From contig JAZUPH010000046.1 of assembly GCA_045605145.1 (NCBI GenBank), positions 1 to 32,567 on the forward strand: DNA of 32,567 bases, read 5' to 3'. This document shows positions 7,631-16,839 of this stretch, one piece after another (positions within the stretch are counted from its first letter, which is position 1; each line of letters starts with the position of its first letter). A model generated the notes under the pieces. It was given only the letters and a program-made list of their open reading frames with translations. It had not been told where the DNA came from and searched no databases. The position numbers and the translations under genes are program-made. This DNA comes from CAMNAO01 sp045605145. Its GTDB lineage: Bacteria > Bacillota > Clostridia > Oscillospirales > Oscillospiraceae.

Positions 7631-8491
7631 ATGTGGGTCGCAGATAATTGGCGCGATTATGAGCTGTTGGACTGCTCCGGCGGAGAAAAACTGGAGCGTT
7701 GGGGCAAGTATATCCTGCGCCGCCCCGAGCCGCAGGCTATATGGAATACACCCAAGGATGACCCCCGTTGGCATAAGGCAGACGCCGTTTATAAGCGAAG
7801 CGGCGGCGGTGGCCGCTGGGAGATTAAGAAGGTGCCAGAGAGCTGGAACATCTCTTACGGTGACCTTAAGTTCCTCATTAAGCCCATGAATTTTAAGCAC
7901 ACCGGCCTGTTCCCGGAGCAGGCGTCAAACTGGGACTATATGCGCCGCAAGATAAAAGAGGCCAACCGCCCTATAAGCGTGCTGAACCTGTTCGCCTATA
8001 CCGGCGGCGCAACTGTTGCGGCGGCATCTGCCGGCGCCACAGTGTGCCATGTTGACGCGGCAAAGGGAATGGTCGCCCACGCCAAGGACAACGCCCGCCT
8101 GAGCGGTTTGAGTGAAAAGCCTGTGCGCTGGCTCATTGACGACTGCTTCGCATTTGCCGCCCGGGAAAAGCGCCGCGGCAGAAAGTATGACGCCATCATC
8201 ATGGACCCGCCCAGCTACGGACGCGGCCCGGGTGGCGAGGTCTGGAAGCTGGAGGACAGCCTTTGGGACTTTGTATGCCTGTGTTCTGAGCTGATGAGCG
8301 ATGAGCCGCTGTTTATGATAATCAATTCCTACACCACCGGTCTTTCCGCTTCCACCATCTCTTATATGTGCGAGGCCGCACTTGGCAAACGCTTTAAGGG
8401 CAGCGCCCACAGTGAAGAGCTGGGGCTGCGCGCCACCGACAGCGGTCTTGTGCTGCCCTGCGGTGCCGCCTGCAGATGGGAGGCGCGGTAA
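7631..8491 (+). CDS. Class I SAM-dependent methyltransferase (RlmI-like)
   Basis: Probably an rRNA or other nucleic-acid methyltransferase of the COG1092/RlmI-like group; the substrate is not determinable here. From the ATG at 7631 (GGAG RBS 8 bases upstream) it is 286 residues. The SAM-binding glycine loop is NLFAYTGGATVAAASAGA, the acidic residue after strand 2 is in HVDAAKGMV, and motif IV is MDPPSYGRG. The N-terminal 90 residues form a separate domain with no PUA signature that I recognise. Its TAA (8489-8491) touches the ecfA1 ATG at 8492, so it is cotranscribed with the ECF transporter genes. Confidence 0.85.
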   Translation: MWVADNWRDYELLDCSGGEKLERWGKYILRRPEPQAIWNTPKDDPRWHKADAVYKRSGGGGRWEIKKVPESWNISYGDLKFLIKPMNFKHTGLFPEQASNWDYMRRKIKEANRPISVLNLFAYTGGATVAAASAGATVCHVDAAKGMVAHAKDNARLSGLSEKPVRWLIDDCFAFAAREKRRGRKYDAIIMDPPSYGRGPGGEVWKLEDSLWDFVCLCSELMSDEPLFMIINSYTTGLSASTISYMCEAALGKRFKGSAHSEELGLRATDSGLVLPCGAACRWEAR

Positions 8492-9364
8492 ATGGCCGAT
8501 ATAATCCGTACCCAGGAGCTGAAATATGTCTATGAGGGCGTGGACGGAGAGCCGGATACCGTCGCCATAGACGGCCTCGATCTTACTATTCAGGCCGGCA
8601 CTTTCACCGCCATTCTGGGCCACAACGGCTCCGGTAAATCCACCTTGGCACGGCATTTCAATGCTGTCCTGCTGCCTGTCGGCGGCAAGGTGTATGTCCG
8701 CGGCATGGACACCGCCGATGAAGAACTGACCCTTGAGATCCGCCGCCGTGTGGGTATAGTATTCCAAAACCCCGACAACCAGATCGTTGCCAACGTGGTG
8801 GAGGAGGATGTGGCCTTCGCGCCCGAAAATCTTGGTGTACCTTCCGATGAGATCCGCCGCCGTGTGGGCAAGGCACTGGAGCGTGTGGGCATGTACGAAT
8901 TCCGTGAGCATGCACCCCATCTTCTTTCCGGCGGTCAGAAACAGCGCGTTGCCATCGCGGGCGTTCTGGCTATGGAGCCGGAGTGCGTGGTTTTTGACGA
9001 GCCTACCGCCATGCTTGACCCTCAGGGAAGAGATGATGTGGTTGACATAATGCATAAGCTTCGCGACAGCGGCAGTGTTACTGTGGTGCTCATCACCCAC
9101 CACATGGAGGAGGCCGTGGGTGCCGACCGTATCATCGTGATGAACGAAGGCAAAATTGCCATGGACGGCACACCGGCAGAGGTTTTCAGCCGCGTGGAGC
9201 AGCTGCGCGAAATAGGACTTGAAGTGCCGGAAACAACCCGGCTTATATGGGAGCTTCGTCAGCGGGGGCTCGATCTGCCGCTGGATGCACTGACGCCTGA
9301 GGCCTGCGCCCGGGCGATCGAGAAAGAATTAAAACGGGGAATGACAGTTGACACCACTGATTGA
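8492..9364 (+). CDS. ecfA1: ECF transporter ATPase EcfA1
   Basis: One of two ATPases of the energy-coupling-factor module that powers vitamin uptake with interchangeable S components. 290 residues. Walker A GHNGSGKST (43-51), Q-loop Q92 in FQNPDNQ (the CbiO/EcfA form), signature LSGGQ (145-149), Walker B VVFDE (166-170) and switch histidine in LITHHMEEA. The C-terminal extension after 215 (VFSRVEQLREIGLEVPETTRL) is the EcfA dimerisation region. It overlaps ecfA2 by 17 bases. Confidence 0.95.
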   Translation: MADIIRTQELKYVYEGVDGEPDTVAIDGLDLTIQAGTFTAILGHNGSGKSTLARHFNAVLLPVGGKVYVRGMDTADEELTLEIRRRVGIVFQNPDNQIVANVVEEDVAFAPENLGVPSDEIRRRVGKALERVGMYEFREHAPHLLSGGQKQRVAIAGVLAMEPECVVFDEPTAMLDPQGRDDVVDIMHKLRDSGSVTVVLITHHMEEAVGADRIIVMNEGKIAMDGTPAEVFSRVEQLREIGLEVPETTRLIWELRQRGLDLPLDALTPEACARAIEKELKRGMTVDTTD

Positions 9365-10211
9365 GATAAAAAACCTGACCTGCACCTACAGCCGCGGCAC
9401 GCCCTTTGAGTTGACCGCGCTGGATAATGTCAGCCTCACACTGTATGAAAACCAGTTCGTGGGTCTGATGGGTCACACCGGCTCGGGCAAATCATCACTG
9501 ATACAGCATCTGAACGGGCTTCTTACCCCTACCGGGGGCAAGGTGCTGTGGCGGGGCGAGGATGTGCACGCCTCAAAAAAGAAGACCTATGAGCTGCGCT
9601 TCAATGTGGGGCTGGTGTTCCAGTACCCCGAGTATCAGCTCTTTGAAGAGACGGTGTATGAGGACATCGCCTTCGGCCCCAAAAATATGAAGCTGGATAA
9701 GGCCGAGGTCGACCGTCGCGTGCATGATGCCGCCCGCTTTACCGGCGTGGGTGAAGAGCTGCTACAGAAATCGCCTTTTGAGCTGTCCGGCGGGCAGAAG
9801 CGCCGCGTGGCTATCGCCGGTGTTATTGCCATGCAGCCAAAGCTGCTGATATTGGATGAGCCCACCGCAGGCCTTGACCCCGGCGGCTGCCGCGAGATAC
9901 TGGACAATCTGTATGACTATCACAAAAAGAGCGGAACGTCCATCCTGATGGTCTCCCACAACATGGAAGAGGGGGCCAGCTACGCTGACCGTATCATCGT
10001 CCTGAATAACAAGACTGTGGCCATGGACGGCACAGCTCAAGAGGTGTTCAGCCGCGGCGAACAGCTGCGTCAGATGGGTCTGGCTGTGCCTGCGGTTACG
10101 GATATTGCCATGCGCCTTGGCCAAATGGGCATCAATCTGCCGCCCGTGTACACGGTTGAGCAGGCTGCCGACGCCATTATGGTGCTGAAAGGTGGTGCTG
10201 CCGATGCTTAA
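9348..10211 (+). CDS. ecfA2: ECF transporter ATPase EcfA2
   Basis: The second ECF ATPase, 287 residues, which pairs with EcfA1 below EcfT. Walker A GHTGSGKSS (42-50), Q-loop FQYPEYQLFEETVYEDIAFGP (the typical EcfA2 form), signature LSGGQKRR, Walker B LLILDEPTAGLDP and a switch histidine in MVSHNMEE. The TTG start at 9348 lies inside the end of ecfA1, with GGGGA 8 bases upstream. No later start keeps the first strand (LIEIKNLTCTY), so the 17-base overlap is real and implies coupled translation. Confidence 0.95.
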   Translation: MTPLIEIKNLTCTYSRGTPFELTALDNVSLTLYENQFVGLMGHTGSGKSSLIQHLNGLLTPTGGKVLWRGEDVHASKKKTYELRFNVGLVFQYPEYQLFEETVYEDIAFGPKNMKLDKAEVDRRVHDAARFTGVGEELLQKSPFELSGGQKRRVAIAGVIAMQPKLLILDEPTAGLDPGGCREILDNLYDYHKKSGTSILMVSHNMEEGASYADRIIVLNNKTVAMDGTAQEVFSRGEQLRQMGLAVPAVTDIAMRLGQMGINLPPVYTVEQAADAIMVLKGGAADA

Positions 10212-11007
10212 AGACATCACTCTGGGACAGTATTTCCCCGGCAACACTCTGGTTCACCGCCTTGACCCGCGCACGAAGCTGCTGGTCGTTGTGATCTTCA
10301 TCGCTGCCATTTTCACTGCCTCCGGCTGGCTTTCCTACGCCGTTGTCGTTGCGGCGGCGGTATGCGCAACGGCGGTTGCCAGGATCAGACCCAAAACCCT
10401 GCTGAAGGGTTTGAAACCTGTCCTGTTTATCATCGTGTTTACCGCCATACTGAATCTGTTCTATGCCGGCGGCGAGCCGATTTTTAAGCTGTGGATATTC
10501 AGCGTAAGCTGGGAGGGTATCGAAGCCGCGGTGCGTATGATGCTGCGCATTGTGCTGCTGATTTCGTCCACCCTGCTGATGACCTACACCACTTCACCCA
10601 TCGCCATTACCGATGGGTTGGAAAGGCTGCTCAATCCCCTCAAAAAGCTGCGCTTCCCGGTGCATGAGCTGTCCATGATGATGAGCATTGCCCTGCGCTT
10701 CATCCCCACCCTGGTGGAGGAGACGGACAAGATAATGAGCGCGCAGAAGGCCCGTGGAGCGGATTTCGAAACGGGAAATATTTTCCAGAAGGCAAAGGCG
10801 CTGCTGCCCCTTTTGGTGCCGCTGTTTGTCAGCGCCTTCCGCCGCGCCGATGAGCTGGCCGTGGCGATGGAGAGCCGCTGCTACCACGGAGGCGAGGGCC
10901 GCACAAGGATGAAACAGCTCCACATGGCCGGGCGTGACTGGCTGGTGCTTGCGGTGTTTATGCTGCTGCTTGGCGCAGTGATAGCCCTGCGTGTACTGGG
11001 ACTGTGA
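10204..11007 (+). CDS. ecfT: ECF transporter transmembrane protein EcfT
   Basis: The membrane scaffold that links the EcfA ATPases to S components. I chose the ATG at 10204 (MLKDITLGQYFPG), which follows AAAGGTGG by 9 bases; it overlaps ecfA2 by 8 bases and gives 267 residues. Four to five hydrophobic stretches are visible (for example LLVVVIFIAAIFTASGWL). The two cytosolic coupling-helix signatures are present as QKARGADF and as MESRCYHGG, the second deviating from the usual Ala-Arg-Gly triplet in a way also seen in other Firmicutes. No S gene is adjacent, so this is a shared (group II) module. Confidence 0.93.
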   Translation: MLKDITLGQYFPGNTLVHRLDPRTKLLVVVIFIAAIFTASGWLSYAVVVAAAVCATAVARIRPKTLLKGLKPVLFIIVFTAILNLFYAGGEPIFKLWIFSVSWEGIEAAVRMMLRIVLLISSTLLMTYTTSPIAITDGLERLLNPLKKLRFPVHELSMMMSIALRFIPTLVEETDKIMSAQKARGADFETGNIFQKAKALLPLLVPLFVSAFRRADELAVAMESRCYHGGEGRTRMKQLHMAGRDWLVLAVFMLLLGAVIALRVLGL

Positions 11008-11016
11008 GGTGGAAAA

Positions 11017-11817
11017 ATGCGCAATATGGCTGTACGCCTTCGTTATGAGGGCACAAAATATCACGGCTGGCAGGTCCAGCGGGATCAAATATCTGTCGCC
11101 GGTGAGCTTGAGCGCGTTTTAAGCCAGCTTTCGGGCGAAGCGGTAAAGGTCGTGGGCTGTGGTCGTACGGATGCCGGCGTCCATGCAGAGCGCTACTGCG
11201 CCAATTTCCGCTGGAACAGCCGTATCCCCGCCGACAGATTGCCCCTTGCGGCCAATACCCTTCTGCCGGACGACATCGCCATCATGGATGCCGTGGACGC
11301 GCCGGATGATTTCAACGCGATACTGTCCTGCCAAAAGAAAGAATACACCTACCGCATCTACAACTCCCGCCTGCGCGATCCGTTCTGGCAGAGCAGGGCG
11401 TGGTTCTATCCCCAGATCCTGGACGCGGACATAATGCACCGCGCCGCCCAGTACTTTGTCGGCACCCATGACTTTGCCGCCGTGCGCTCCGTAGGTACTG
11501 AGACAAAGACCACCGTGCGCACCATTTATTATTACGATGTCAGCCGCCAGGGGGACATGATAACCCTGAAGGTCTGCGCAAACGGCTTTTTGTACAACCA
11601 GGTGCGCGCCATGACCGGTACGCTGGTGTACTGCTCTCTGGGCAAGCTCGCTCCGGAGGAGATACCCCATCTGCTGGAAAACGGTGACCGTACCGCCACC
11701 GGCCCCACCGCCCCGCCACAGGGGCTGTATATGACCCGGCTGTGGTATCCGGACCCGGTGGGAACTTTTATGAATAAAGATCAGTCTAACGATATAAATT
11801 TACAAAAAGTTCTCTGA
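11017..11817 (+). CDS. truA: tRNA pseudouridine(38-40) synthase TruA
   Basis: Converts uridines 38-40 of the anticodon arm to pseudouridine. 266 residues. The catalytic aspartate lies in GCGRTDAGVHA. Other family blocks are LRYEGTKYHGWQ at the N-terminus, KKEYTYRIYNS, HDFAAVRS and FLYNQVRAMTGTLV. AGGTGG is 6 bases before the ATG. The ecfA1-ecfA2-ecfT-truA order is widespread in Firmicutes. The last 20 residues, after PDPVG, are not conserved as far as I can tell. No terminator hairpin follows. Confidence 0.96.
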   Translation: MRNMAVRLRYEGTKYHGWQVQRDQISVAGELERVLSQLSGEAVKVVGCGRTDAGVHAERYCANFRWNSRIPADRLPLAANTLLPDDIAIMDAVDAPDDFNAILSCQKKEYTYRIYNSRLRDPFWQSRAWFYPQILDADIMHRAAQYFVGTHDFAAVRSVGTETKTTVRTIYYYDVSRQGDMITLKVCANGFLYNQVRAMTGTLVYCSLGKLAPEEIPHLLENGDRTATGPTAPPQGLYMTRLWYPDPVGTFMNKDQSNDINLQKVL

Positions 11818-11885
11818 ATCACCGCTTCATAGTCCTGTTTTTTTCCCTTGTATGGTGGTAAAATAGGCGCAGGAGTGCAACATAA

Positions 11886-13001
11886 ATGAGCTGGAAGCAA
11901 TTTTTCAAAACTTTTTCCCGCACCGTAATTATCATCCTGCTGCTTCTGGCGGCGCTTTTGGTGCTGCTGTCAGTGACGGGAGTGATAAACCCTGATATAT
12001 ATCTGCGCCGCATGAGCGCGGCTCACAGCGCGCAGGATGGGGACGGCAGTTTTGCCGTGACCGTCACTGAGGATACCGCATCGGGTCGTATGGATTCGTC
12101 CCTGCTGCTGGTTTCCAAGTCCGGCGCGACCCTGTACAGCTCCGGCGGTGCGGTTATCGACGGCATAAGTATGATGTTTTCCGAGCCAAGAGTACATTGC
12201 AGCGGCAAATACGGCGTTGCATACGACGCCGGCGGCAACAATGTGGCGCTGTTTTCCGATGCGGGTTGTGTTTATGAGCTGGAGAGCGAGAATACCGTCA
12301 TCAGTGCCACTGTGGGCGCCGATGGCAGGCTTGCCCTTTGCACCAAAGAGGACAGGTATCTGGGTGCCGTAACGGTCTATTCCCGTGAGGGCGCGCCGAT
12401 ATACAAGATATATTCTGCCGAAGGATATCCACTGGCGGCGCAGGTGCTGCCGGATGGAGCGGACCGTCTTGCGGTGCTGCGTCTTAACAGTGACGGCAGC
12501 TGTGTGGATATATACGATATGCACGCAACACAGGCGTATGCAAGTTTCGTGCTTGACGATGCGGTTATCGCGGATATTGCCTGCCTTTCAGAAAATCGTA
12601 TACTCCTGCTGGGCACACAGGGCATTTACATCATCGATGCCGAAGCTAAGCAGGTGGGCGTACTTGAACTGGGTGACGCCGGGCTTTGCGCCTGGTCCTA
12701 TTCAGAAGGCTTTATCAGCATCGCCACATCTTCTGGTGGATTGAGCCCGGTGCAGACCCTGATGACCCTGGACACTGACGGGCAGATAATCGCGGCCGCC
12801 GATTTCGGCAACGGGGTGGACAGCCTGTCCCAGAGCGGAAGTTATCTGGCGGTGGTAGCCGGCGGTGATCTTACGATATATAACAGCCAGCTTAAGAAAT
12901 GTGATTCATTTTCCCTTGACGGCGCCGACGGTCGGGCATGGATGCGTGCCGACGGAACAGCCGCCGTGATCGGTAACAATACGGTCCTGATCTTCGGATG
13001 A
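11886..13001 (+). CDS. Membrane-anchored propeller-like protein (probable DUF5711)
   Basis: A 371-residue protein with one N-terminal membrane anchor (about 13-37, VIIILLLLAALLVLLSVTGVI) and a large extracytoplasmic part. The rest is a run of short beta-strand repeats of the type (hydrophobic)-DxxG-x-hydrophobic (SLLLVSKSGATLYSSG, NNVALFSDAGCVYEL, AVTVYSREGAPIYKI, GIYIIDAEAKQVGV), as in WD40/YVTN-like propellers. I believe it belongs to DUF5711, known from Clostridia; function unknown. AGGAG precedes the ATG by 8 bases. It leads a likely operon with the CvpA-like and ClpE-like genes, 28 bases apart from the next start. Confidence 0.7.
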   Translation: MSWKQFFKTFSRTVIIILLLLAALLVLLSVTGVINPDIYLRRMSAAHSAQDGDGSFAVTVTEDTASGRMDSSLLLVSKSGATLYSSGGAVIDGISMMFSEPRVHCSGKYGVAYDAGGNNVALFSDAGCVYELESENTVISATVGADGRLALCTKEDRYLGAVTVYSREGAPIYKIYSAEGYPLAAQVLPDGADRLAVLRLNSDGSCVDIYDMHATQAYASFVLDDAVIADIACLSENRILLLGTQGIYIIDAEAKQVGVLELGDAGLCAWSYSEGFISIATSSGGLSPVQTLMTLDTDGQIIAAADFGNGVDSLSQSGSYLAVVAGGDLTIYNSQLKKCDSFSLDGADGRAWMRADGTAAVIGNNTVLIFG

Positions 13002-13029
13002 GGCCAACACTTTGTGGGAGGAAGTTCCT

Positions 13030-13833
13030 GTGAATTTTAGTCTTGATTATACACTGCCTGTCAGTGTGAGCATCATCCTTGACATTCTTGTCATCGGTAT
13101 AGCGGTATTTTGCGCGTGGAAGGGTTGGCGCAAGGGAATCATCGGCGGCCTGTGCTCCATCCTTGCTATCCTTGTGTCCTTTTACGGGGCAAATCTCATC
13201 GCATCTACATACTCGGCTGAGTTCACCGGTATTATTGAGCCCTTTGCCCACGGCATCGTGGACACGATGGTAAATAAAGTCACCGGCGCCGCGCCCGAGA
13301 CCGATGAAGATGTCCCGGCGGCAGAAGACGCTGAAGAGGGCGAGGAAGAGGAGCGGGCTGAGCGCGCCGTAGTGGTGGTCCTGTCCGAGGAGGAGAAGCA
13401 GGATGTTTACTCCGTGGCCTTCGCGGTTTTGCGTCAGGTGGGCTTCCATGAGGATACGGCCGCAAATATCGCCCAGGGCGCGGTTGAAGTGGCCGATTAT
13501 GTTGACAGCGACCTGTCCGAGTTTTTGTCCGAACAGCTTTGCAGTGTGGCGGCCTTTATCGGCGTGTTTATCATTGCCTTTATCCTGATCTCCATCATTT
13601 TCATTGTCATTGAAAATGTGCTTGATCTTGTTTTCAATCTGCCGGGTATAGAGCTGGTCAATCATATCTTTGGCCTGTGCCTTGGACTTGCCCTTGCAAT
13701 CTGCGTGCTGCAGTTCATCGCGTATATCACCCGCTTTACCGGCATAGTCATTTCCGATGAGACCATCAGCAGCACCATGCTCTTCAAATACTTTGTCGAG
13801 AACAACTATCTTGCCGAATTCCTTGGCGTTTAA
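13030..13833 (+). CDS. CvpA family membrane protein
   Basis: A multi-spanning inner membrane protein resembling CvpA (colicin V production family). I use the GTG at 13030, which follows GGGAGGAAG by 6 bases; the TTG at 13012 overlaps the RBS. It gives 267 residues. N-terminal membrane helix (ILDILVIGIAVFCAWKGWRKGIIGGL, with the CvpA-type G-(W/F)-x-x-G turn), a second helix, then a strongly acidic loop (about 92-113, mostly Glu/Asp) that is unusual, then two more helices (AAFIGVFIIAFILISIIFIVI and the glycine-rich HIFGLCLGLALAICVLQFI). In an operon with a propeller protein and a Clp ATPase, a role in envelope maintenance is possible but inferred. Confidence 0.75.
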   Translation: MNFSLDYTLPVSVSIILDILVIGIAVFCAWKGWRKGIIGGLCSILAILVSFYGANLIASTYSAEFTGIIEPFAHGIVDTMVNKVTGAAPETDEDVPAAEDAEEGEEEERAERAVVVVLSEEEKQDVYSVAFAVLRQVGFHEDTAANIAQGAVEVADYVDSDLSEFLSEQLCSVAAFIGVFIIAFILISIIFIVIENVLDLVFNLPGIELVNHIFGLCLGLALAICVLQFIAYITRFTGIVISDETISSTMLFKYFVENNYLAEFLGV

Positions 13834-13880
13834 GCCGGAGGCGGCAGTCGAAATCTTATTACCAGCGAGGAGAACCGTTA

Positions 13881-16247
13881 ATGCAGCCAACACTGTGCGC
13901 AAGATGCAATAAAAACGTGGCCGTGATATTCATCAGCCGTGTTGAAAACGGCGTTACCACCAATGAGGGGCTTTGCCTCAAGTGCGCCAAAGAACTTAAT
14001 ATAAAACCCATTGACGATATTATGAAGCGTATGGGCATCTCCGATGATGATGTTGACGGTCTGACGGATGAAATGCTTCAGGTCATGGGCGGGGAAGAGA
14101 ATCTACCGGAGATAGGCGAAGGCGATGAGAACGAGAATGATGAGGTGGGCAAGACTGCCACATTCCCCTTCCTCAGCCGTCTGCTGGGCAGTATGGGCAA
14201 TCCCGGCGCCCCCAAAGAGGCGGAGCAGCCCAGAAACGAGCCCAGAGAGAATAAGAAGGAATCCGGCCCCCGCCGCAGCAAATTCCTTGACAATTACTGC
14301 ATCTCCCTCACCGACCGCGCCCGCGAAGGTAAGCTGGATAAAATGATCGGCCGCGAGACCGAGCTGGAGCGCGTCATTCAGATCCTCAACCGCCGGCAGA
14401 AGAACAATCCCTGCCTCATCGGTGAGCCGGGTGTTGGCAAGACCGCCATTGCTGAGGGTCTGGCACAGCGCATCGCCAACGGGGATGTGCCCTATAAACT
14501 TAAGGATAAAGAGGTCTATCTTCTGGATCTTACCGCCCTTGTGGCGGGAACTCAGTTCCGCGGCCAGTTTGAAAGCCGTATGAAGGGCCTTATCGAGGAT
14601 ATTAAGAAGCACGGCCGCGTCATTCTCGTCATTGATGAGGTGCACAATCTTGTGGGCGCCGGCGATGCCGAAGGCTCCATGAATGCCGCGAATATTCTCA
14701 AGCCTGCCCTGTCCCGCGGAGAGATACAGGTTATCGGTGCCACCACCTTTACCGAGTACCGCAAGCATATCGAGAAGGATTCCGCCCTTGAGCGCCGCTT
14801 CCAGCCGGTCACCGTGGCTGAGCCGTCTATCGAGGATTCTGTGGAGATAATAAAGGGCATCGCCCCTTATTATGAGGATTTCCATAAGGTGCGTATTTCC
14901 GATGAGGTTGCGCGTCAGGCAGTTGTGCTTTCTGAGCGCTATATCACAGACCGCTTCCTGCCGGATAAGGCGATCGACCTTATAGATGAGTCCTGCTCCG
15001 ATGTGAACCTTAAGAATCAGGATCTCGTGCTTTTGGAAGATCTGTCCAAAATGCGTGACGACTACGCCAAAGAGCGGGAAATGCTCATGTCGGCACAGCC
15101 GAAAAACGGCAAAGAGTATACCAACGATGAGCTGGATCAGCGCTATGCCCGCATTGCGGAGCTGCGCACCCGGGAAATGCAGCTGCAGGAGCAGATTGAC
15201 GAGCTGGAGCGCGCGCCATTGCCCCAGCTTACCGTGGAGAATCTTGCCCGCATTATAGAGCTGTGGACAAAAATTCCCGCAAGCTCCATCAAGGCAGACG
15301 AGAAAGAGCAGCTAAGCGGCCTGGCGGATCGCCTTCGTGAGCATATTATCGGGCAGGATAAGGCCGTTGATGCCGTCTGCTCCGCGATAAAGCGCAACCG
15401 CGTGGGCATCTCCCCCAAGCGCAAGCCTGTGTCATTTATTTTCGTGGGCTCCACCGGCGTGGGCAAGACCGAGCTTGTAAAGCAGCTTGCCAATCAGCTG
15501 TTCAACGCGCCCGAGTCACTTATCCGCCTGGATATGTCCGAGTTTATGGAGAAGTTCTCCGTCTCCCGTATCATAGGCTCACCTCCGGGCTATGTGGGTT
15601 ATGACGAGGCGGGGCAGCTTACCGAGAAGATACGCCGCAGACCATACAGCGTGGTGCTCTTTGACGAGATAGAGAAGGCGCATCCCGATGTGCTGAACAT
15701 CCTGCTTCAGATTCTGGACGACGGACGCATCACCGATGCCCAGGGCAGAACCGTGAACTTTGAGAACACCGTTATCGTCATGACCACCAACGCCGGCAGC
15801 GACAAGAAGGGCGGCAGCGTGGGCTTCAACCAGAGCCTTACCGAGCAGAGCAGCGAGAAGGCTATGAAGGCGCTCAACGATTTCCTGCGTCCCGAGTTTA
15901 TTAACCGCGTTGATGAGATCGTCACCTTCAACCGCCTGACGGAGGATGACTTCCGCCGCATTGCGAAGCTGATGCTCAGCGAGCTGGCGGCCTCCATGGG
16001 TGAGAAGGGGATAGAGCTTAGCTGGGACGAAAGTCTGCTTGACTATCTGGTGGACAAGTCCTATTCCATCACCTACGGTGCCCGCAACCTGCGCCGCACC
16101 ATTGAGCGCGAGATCGAGGATAAGATCGCCAACGCCCTTATCGATAATTTCAGCCTCAATATCAGCAAAATGTCCATCACCGCAGACTCCGGCGAGGTGA
16201 AGCTGGCTCTCACCCAGAAGCCGCTGGCCATTCCCGAGAGTCTTTAA
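13881..16247 (+). CDS. clpE: Clp ATPase with N-terminal zinc finger (ClpE-like)
   Basis: An AAA+ unfoldase that feeds substrates to ClpP, 788 residues. The N-terminus is not the ClpC repeat domain but a four-cysteine zinc finger (C6, C9, C32, C35: CxxC-x22-CxxC), which is characteristic of ClpE. An acidic, low-complexity linker follows (about 65-135). The first AAA+ domain has GEPGVGKTA near 180, VIDEVHNLVGAG and ALERRFQPV. A coiled middle domain (390-470) and the second AAA+ domain with GSTGVGKTE near 524, LFDEIEKAHPDV and sensor-2 GARNLRR follow. GAGGAG precedes the ATG. No CtsR-type operator was evident upstream, consistent with transcription from the operon start. Confidence 0.88.
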   Translation: MQPTLCARCNKNVAVIFISRVENGVTTNEGLCLKCAKELNIKPIDDIMKRMGISDDDVDGLTDEMLQVMGGEENLPEIGEGDENENDEVGKTATFPFLSRLLGSMGNPGAPKEAEQPRNEPRENKKESGPRRSKFLDNYCISLTDRAREGKLDKMIGRETELERVIQILNRRQKNNPCLIGEPGVGKTAIAEGLAQRIANGDVPYKLKDKEVYLLDLTALVAGTQFRGQFESRMKGLIEDIKKHGRVILVIDEVHNLVGAGDAEGSMNAANILKPALSRGEIQVIGATTFTEYRKHIEKDSALERRFQPVTVAEPSIEDSVEIIKGIAPYYEDFHKVRISDEVARQAVVLSERYITDRFLPDKAIDLIDESCSDVNLKNQDLVLLEDLSKMRDDYAKEREMLMSAQPKNGKEYTNDELDQRYARIAELRTREMQLQEQIDELERAPLPQLTVENLARIIELWTKIPASSIKADEKEQLSGLADRLREHIIGQDKAVDAVCSAIKRNRVGISPKRKPVSFIFVGSTGVGKTELVKQLANQLFNAPESLIRLDMSEFMEKFSVSRIIGSPPGYVGYDEAGQLTEKIRRRPYSVVLFDEIEKAHPDVLNILLQILDDGRITDAQGRTVNFENTVIVMTTNAGSDKKGGSVGFNQSLTEQSSEKAMKALNDFLRPEFINRVDEIVTFNRLTEDDFRRIAKLMLSELAASMGEKGIELSWDESLLDYLVDKSYSITYGARNLRRTIEREIEDKIANALIDNFSLNISKMSITADSGEVKLALTQKPLAIPESL

Positions 16248-16269
16248 GGCAGTTTTTAATGCAGATACC

Positions 16270-16304
16270 AGCCGCCTGTTTTGTATAAAGCAGGCGGCTG
16301 TTCT
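16270..16304 (+). terminator. Terminator after clpE
   Basis: Nine-bp stem AGCCGCCTG / CAGGCGGCT with a 12-base loop, followed by GTTCT. The T-tract is short, so efficiency is uncertain. Confidence 0.65.
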
Positions 16305-16355
16305 GTGCGGTGGATTAAATTTGAAGCGCGGGACAACAATAATTTGAGAAAAGCA

Positions 16356-16384
16356 TTGACAATTACTCGTAAATTTGTTATTAT
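16356..16384 (+). promoter_or_regulatory. Promoter of the tRNA cluster
   Basis: TTGACA (16356-16361), a 17-base spacer and TATTAT (16379-16384), 21 bases before the first tRNA. A near-consensus sigma-A promoter, as expected for stable RNA. Confidence 0.8.
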
Positions 16385-16405
16385 CTTTTAGCCGCGTCGG
16401 AATGT

Positions 16406-16480
16406 GCGGGTGTAGCACAACGGCTAGTGCACCAGCCTTCCAAGCTGGGGACGTGGGTTCGATTCCCATCACCCGCTCCA
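16406..16480 (+). tRNA. tRNA-Gly (anticodon TCC)
   Basis: Acceptor GCGGGTG / CACCCGC, anticodon loop CTTCCAA, T loop GTTCGAT, encoded CCA at 16478-16480. First of five tRNAs transcribed together. Confidence 0.95.
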
Positions 16481-16483
16481 TAT

Positions 16484-16560
16484 GCGCCAATAGCTCAGAT
16501 GGATAGAGCAACTGCCTTCTAAGCAGTAGGTCGGGGGTTCGAGTCCCTCTTGGCGTGCCA
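16484..16560 (+). tRNA. tRNA-Arg (anticodon TCT)
   Basis: Acceptor GCGCCAA / TTGGCGT (first pair G-U), anticodon loop CTTCTAA, T loop TTCGAG, discriminator G, encoded CCA. Only 3 bases separate it from tRNA-Gly. Confidence 0.95.
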
Positions 16561-16589
16561 TTGGGAGCGTTGGCACGCTCCTTCGTTAT

Positions 16590-16667
<78 letters not shown>

Positions 16668-16754
16668 TTTAACGCAGTCAGCCTGCCGGTGATCTCGGCT
16701 CGTGAGAGCTTCTTGATTGCGGGTGGGCGTATCTTTTGCCCGCCGCTGGTATAT

Positions 16755-16829
16755 TGGGATGTAGCCAAGCGGTAAGGCACGGGACTTTGACTCCCGCACT
16801 CGCAGGTTCGAATCCTGCCATCCCAGCCA
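16755..16829 (+). tRNA. tRNA-Gln (anticodon TTG)
   Basis: Acceptor TGGGATG / CATCCCA with the U1-A72 pair typical of tRNA-Gln, anticodon loop CTTTGAC, T loop TTCGAAT, encoded CCA. The 87-base gap before it contains only spacer with a weak stem-like CGGGTGGGC...GCCCGCC stretch. Confidence 0.95.
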
Positions 16830-16839
16830 ATATTTATTC

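Noticed and set aside
7925..9103. 392-residue open frame opposite the methyltransferase and ecfA1
   Set aside because: Spans two real genes on the other strand and has no family motif or RBS.
15579..16511. 310-residue minus-strand frame across the clpE end and tRNA genes
   Set aside because: It crosses a terminator, a promoter and a tRNA gene; it is a chance open frame.
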